Shown one piece after another: positions 61,449 to 64,000 of a DNA stretch of 64,000 bases. The notes under the pieces are model-generated. The model did not search any database. It was not told where the DNA came from and saw only the letters and a program-made list of their open reading frames with translations. Position 1 is the first letter of the stretch; each line of letters begins with the position of its first letter. This DNA is from CAZAPO01 sp044841755. GTDB taxonomy: Bacteria; Bacteroidota; Bacteroidia; Flavobacteriales; Flavobacteriaceae. The stretch is taken from positions 1,116,001 to 1,180,000 of the forward strand of contig JAXOFM010000001.1 in the NCBI GenBank assembly GCA_044841755.1, written 5' to 3'. The translations under genes and the position numbers were made by a program.

Positions 61449-62624
61449 CTCAAAAGCTTGTTTAGCAATTTCTAACTCTTCATTAGTTGGAATTACAAGA
61501 ATCTTTACTTTAGATTCTTTAGTATTCACCTCCCTAATATCTTTTGATCTCAGTGCGTTTTTTTTATCACTTAACTCAATGCCAAAAGTATCAAGGTCAT
61601 CGCAAACAAGTCTTCTTATGAATTCAGAATTTTCACCAATTCCTGCAGTAAAAATAATTGTGTCTAAACCATTAAGAGCTGCTATATAGCTTCCTATGAA
61701 TTTTTTGATTCGGTAGGCATTCATATGAAGCGCCAGTAAGCAATCTTTATCTCCTTTTGTGGCTTTAGCTTCAATATCACGAAGGTCACTGTGTCCTGTT
61801 AAGCCCAACATTCCACTTTGCTTATGTAGTAAATTATTGATTTCGTCAAAAGAGTATCCCAGCTTGCTATTTAGATAAAAGATAACAGAAGCGTCTATGT
61901 CTCCTGCACGAGTTCCCATGATAAGCCCATTTACTGGTCCAAAACCTAAGCTATGATCGATACTTTTACCATCTTTAATAGCAGTAATACTACAACCATT
62001 TCCGAGATGAATAGAAATGATCTTGCTTTCTTTTGCACCTAAATACTCAATCGCTTTTTCTGAAACATATTTATGACTGGTTCCATGAAAACCATAAACC
62101 CGTACACCATGTTCGGTTAAAAATTTATTAGGAATAGCGTATTTGTATGCAACTTCTGGAATACTTTGATGAAAAGCAGTGTCAAAAACGGCTACTTGTT
62201 TAGCTTGAGGGAAAATGGTTTCGGCTACCTCAATACCTTTTAAGTTAGGAGGATTATGTAAAGGAGCAATATCAAATAAACTTTTGATCTTACTTTTAAC
62301 CTCTTGAGTAATTAATCGGGTTTTTTTGAAATGGCTTCCTCCATGAACAACACGATGCCCTACAACATTAATTTCGTTGGCAGAGGCAATAATATTAAAC
62401 TTCCTATCGAGCAATCTCTCAGAAAGCAGCTCAAGTCCTTGTTGGTGATCTTTTATTCGTAATTCGTACTCAAATTTTTCATGATCAACTTTTAGTTCAA
62501 ATTTGGCATCATCAAAACCAATTCGTTCAATTAGTCCAGAACAAATAATGATTTGTTCTGGCAATTTAAAAAGCTGAAATTTAATAGATGAGCTCCCAGA
62601 ATTGAGTACAAGTATTTTTTTCAT
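61434..62624 (-). CDS. ackA: Acetate kinase
   Basis: AckA interconverts acetyl phosphate and acetate with ATP. The 396-residue protein starts MKKILVLNSGSSSIKFQLF and has HGTSHKYVSEKA, LGNGCS and GLIMGTRAGDID. I use ATG 62622-62624; the pta stop lies one base upstream, so ATP-yielding acetate formation is coupled in one unit. Confidence 0.96.
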   Translation of the reverse strand: MKKILVLNSGSSSIKFQLFKLPEQIIICSGLIERIGFDDAKFELKVDHEKFEYELRIKDHQQGLELLSERLLDRKFNIIASANEINVVGHRVVHGGSHFKKTRLITQEVKSKIKSLFDIAPLHNPPNLKGIEVAETIFPQAKQVAVFDTAFHQSIPEVAYKYAIPNKFLTEHGVRVYGFHGTSHKYVSEKAIEYLGAKESKIISIHLGNGCSITAIKDGKSIDHSLGFGPVNGLIMGTRAGDIDASVIFYLNSKLGYSFDEINNLLHKQSGMLGLTGHSDLRDIEAKATKGDKDCLLALHMNAYRIKKFIGSYIAALNGLDTIIFTAGIGENSEFIRRLVCDDLDTFGIELSDKKNALRSKDIREVNTKESKVKILVIPTNEELEIAKQAFELVKN

Positions 62625-62625
62625 G

Positions 62626-64000
62626 TTATACATCTTGGGCTTGAATTGCTGTGATTATTACTGTGCTAAAGACATCATCAGTTGTACAACCACGACTTAA
62701 GTCATTTACAGGTTTGTTTAGGCCTTGAAGCATAGGTCCAATGGCTAATGCACCTGTTTCTCTTTGTACTGCTTTGTAAGTGTTATTTCCTGTGTTCAAA
62801 TCTGGAAATATAAGTACGCTTGCTTGTCCTGCTACTTCAGAGTTAGGAAGCTTTTGTTGCCCTACTTTCATATCTACCGCAGCATCATATTGTATTGGTC
62901 CTTCTATTTTTAGATCAGGATTTTTAGCCTTTACAATTTCGGTAGCTTTTCTAACATTTTCAACGTCTTCACCTTTACCTGAAGCACCTGAAGAATAAGA
63001 TAACATGGCAACTTTAGGTTCAATACCAAAGTCGGAAGCTGTTTTAGCTGATGATAATGCTATTTCGGCCAGCTGTTCAGCATTTGGGTTTGGATTGATT
63101 GCACAATCACCAAAAATAGAAACACGGTCCTCTAAACACATAAAGAACACAGATGAAACAATAGAGGCATCTGGTTTTGTTTTAATGAACTGCAATGCTG
63201 GACGCAAGGTGTGTTGTGTAGTATGAACTGCACCAGAAACCATTCCGTCAGCATGACCTTTGTAGATCATCATGGTTCCAAAATAAGAAACGTCGCACAT
63301 CATATCTCTAGCCATGGCCAAATTCACATTTTTGTGTTTACGAAGCTCATACAATGTTTGTGCATAATTTTCAAAATGTTCAGATTCGGTTGGATTGACA
63401 AGGTTTACTTTACTTAGATCCAGAGGAATATCAAGTGCTTTAACTTTTTCTTTAATTTTTTCAATTTCGCCAATTAAAGTAAGGTCGACCACTTGTGCTG
63501 CAATTAATCGAGCTGCAGCAGCTAATATTCTTTCATCATTACCTTCTGGTAGAACAATATGTTTTTTGTTTTGAAGTGCTTGCTGTAATAATTTGTACTG
63601 AAACATTCTTGGAGATAAACTGTCTGATTTGAAAGTGATAGACTTCTCTACAAGCATATCAGTATCTACATGCTTTTGAAAAGCAGAGATAGATGTTCTT
63701 ATTTTTTCGGTATTCTCAGCGTATATCTTAGACTTGATATCTCCTATGGTATTAGTAACCCAATAAGTTCCGCCTTCTACACTTATTATTGGAACAATAC
63801 TAGAGAGTCCTTCAATAAGTTTTAAAATTGGTTCTTCAGGCAATAACGAACCTGTAAGTATGATTCCTGATACTTTAGGATAATTTTTAGAAATATTTGC
63901 CTGTAATGCTCCTAAAATAAGATCTGCTCTGTCACCAGGAGTGATAACAATAGTATTGTTTTTTAGATGCGTGAGGTAATTGCGTAACTGCATAGCACCA
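62626..64000 (-). CDS. pta: Phosphate acetyltransferase, C-terminal part (runs off window)
   Basis: Pta makes acetyl phosphate from acetyl-CoA. About 458 codons are in the window and the frame is open at base 64000. The visible part has the tail of the N-terminal P-loop/DRTGG region and the whole catalytic PTA_PTB domain, starting near HIVLPEGNDERILAAAARL. The length fits the long (about 700 residues) form. It sits directly upstream of ackA. Confidence 0.95.
   Translation of the reverse strand, partial: GAMQLRNYLTHLKNNTIVITPGDRADLILGALQANISKNYPKVSGIILTGSLLPEEPILKLIEGLSSIVPIISVEGGTYWVTNTIGDIKSKIYAENTEKIRTSISAFQKHVDTDMLVEKSITFKSDSLSPRMFQYKLLQQALQNKKHIVLPEGNDERILAAAARLIAAQVVDLTLIGEIEKIKEKVKALDIPLDLSKVNLVNPTESEHFENYAQTLYELRKHKNVNLAMARDMMCDVSYFGTMMIYKGHADGMVSGAVHTTQHTLRPALQFIKTKPDASIVSSVFFMCLEDRVSIFGDCAINPNPNAEQLAEIALSSAKTASDFGIEPKVAMLSYSSGASGKGEDVENVRKATEIVKAKNPDLKIEGPIQYDAAVDMKVGQQKLPNSEVAGQASVLIFPDLNTGNNTYKAVQRETGALAIGPMLQGLNKPVNDLSRGCTTDDVFSTVIITAIQAQDV

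Noticed and set aside
1..64000. CRISPR arrays, insertion sequences, prophage, tRNA or rRNA genes.
   Set aside because: No regularly spaced repeats, transposase, phage genes or RNA gene signatures were seen on reading both strands.

Overview
The window is chromosomal DNA of a low-GC, probably marine member of Flavobacteriaceae (Bacteroidota). The evidence is the family-typical proteins (DUF1080 lipoproteins, NHS-family MFS carrier, split MetH, succinylornithine-type transcarbamylase), scarce Shine-Dalgarno sequences, and promoters of the Bacteroidota form (TTTG near -33, TAnnTTTG near -7). I cannot fix the genus. Almost everything is biosynthetic core metabolism. I see no insertion sequence, prophage, CRISPR array, tRNA or rRNA.

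Layout. (1) 1-2.9 kb, minus strand: the N-terminal end of metK behind a SAM-II riboswitch, and a three-gene ABC system (ATPase, FtsX-type permease with His-rich loops, small exported protein) that resembles zinc-linked Zrg loci. (2) 2.9-10.1 kb, plus: ilvD-ilvB-ilvN-ilvC-ilvA behind two consecutive Ile/Val-rich leader peptides, each followed by its own intrinsic terminator. (3) 10.2-19.4 kb, plus: an arginine operon (GNAT-argG-argC-proC-argD-argF'-argB-argE-argH) behind an Arg-rich leader peptide and a second Arg-rich reading frame. The transcarbamylase has the active-site signature of the N-succinyl route. A lipoprotein azurin follows. (4) 20-33 kb: two divergent gene sets around an AraC regulator. 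They encode a GMC dehydrogenase with its small subunit, three DUF1080 proteins, four TIM-barrel isomerase/lyase-like proteins, a Gfo/Idh/MocA dehydrogenase, an MFS carrier and an esterase. I read this as a 3-keto-glycoside processing locus. (5) 33.2-38.3 kb: a lipoprotein of unknown function, leuB-leuA without leuCD, and a large helical-repeat protein of unknown function. (6) 38.4-59.6 kb, plus: a nearly unbroken sulfur amino acid region. A SAM-I riboswitch precedes metY, a trifunctional MetX-aspartokinase-homoserine dehydrogenase fusion and metZ. An Rrf2 regulator follows, then an inverted repeat over the promoter of the sulfate assimilation operon (DUF2061, cysH, cysD, cysN, sulfite reductase with a HEPN-like tail, siroheme synthesis, ferredoxin reductase, ferredoxin, cysE, cysM). 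A second SAM-I riboswitch precedes a two-gene split metH and metF. (7) 59.6-64 kb: a PagL-like outer membrane protein, a DUF2807 lipoprotein, and ackA-pta on the minus strand (pta runs off the window).

How it fits together. Aspartate goes to homoserine and O-acylhomoserine on one fusion polypeptide. Sulfate becomes sulfide through the cys operon. The two sulfhydrylases join the branches to homocysteine, MetH/MetF make methionine, and MetK makes SAM, which is sensed by three riboswitches of two classes. The most noteworthy regulatory feature is leader-peptide control of both the ilv and arg operons, in tandem arrangement and with start codons almost at the predicted transcription start.
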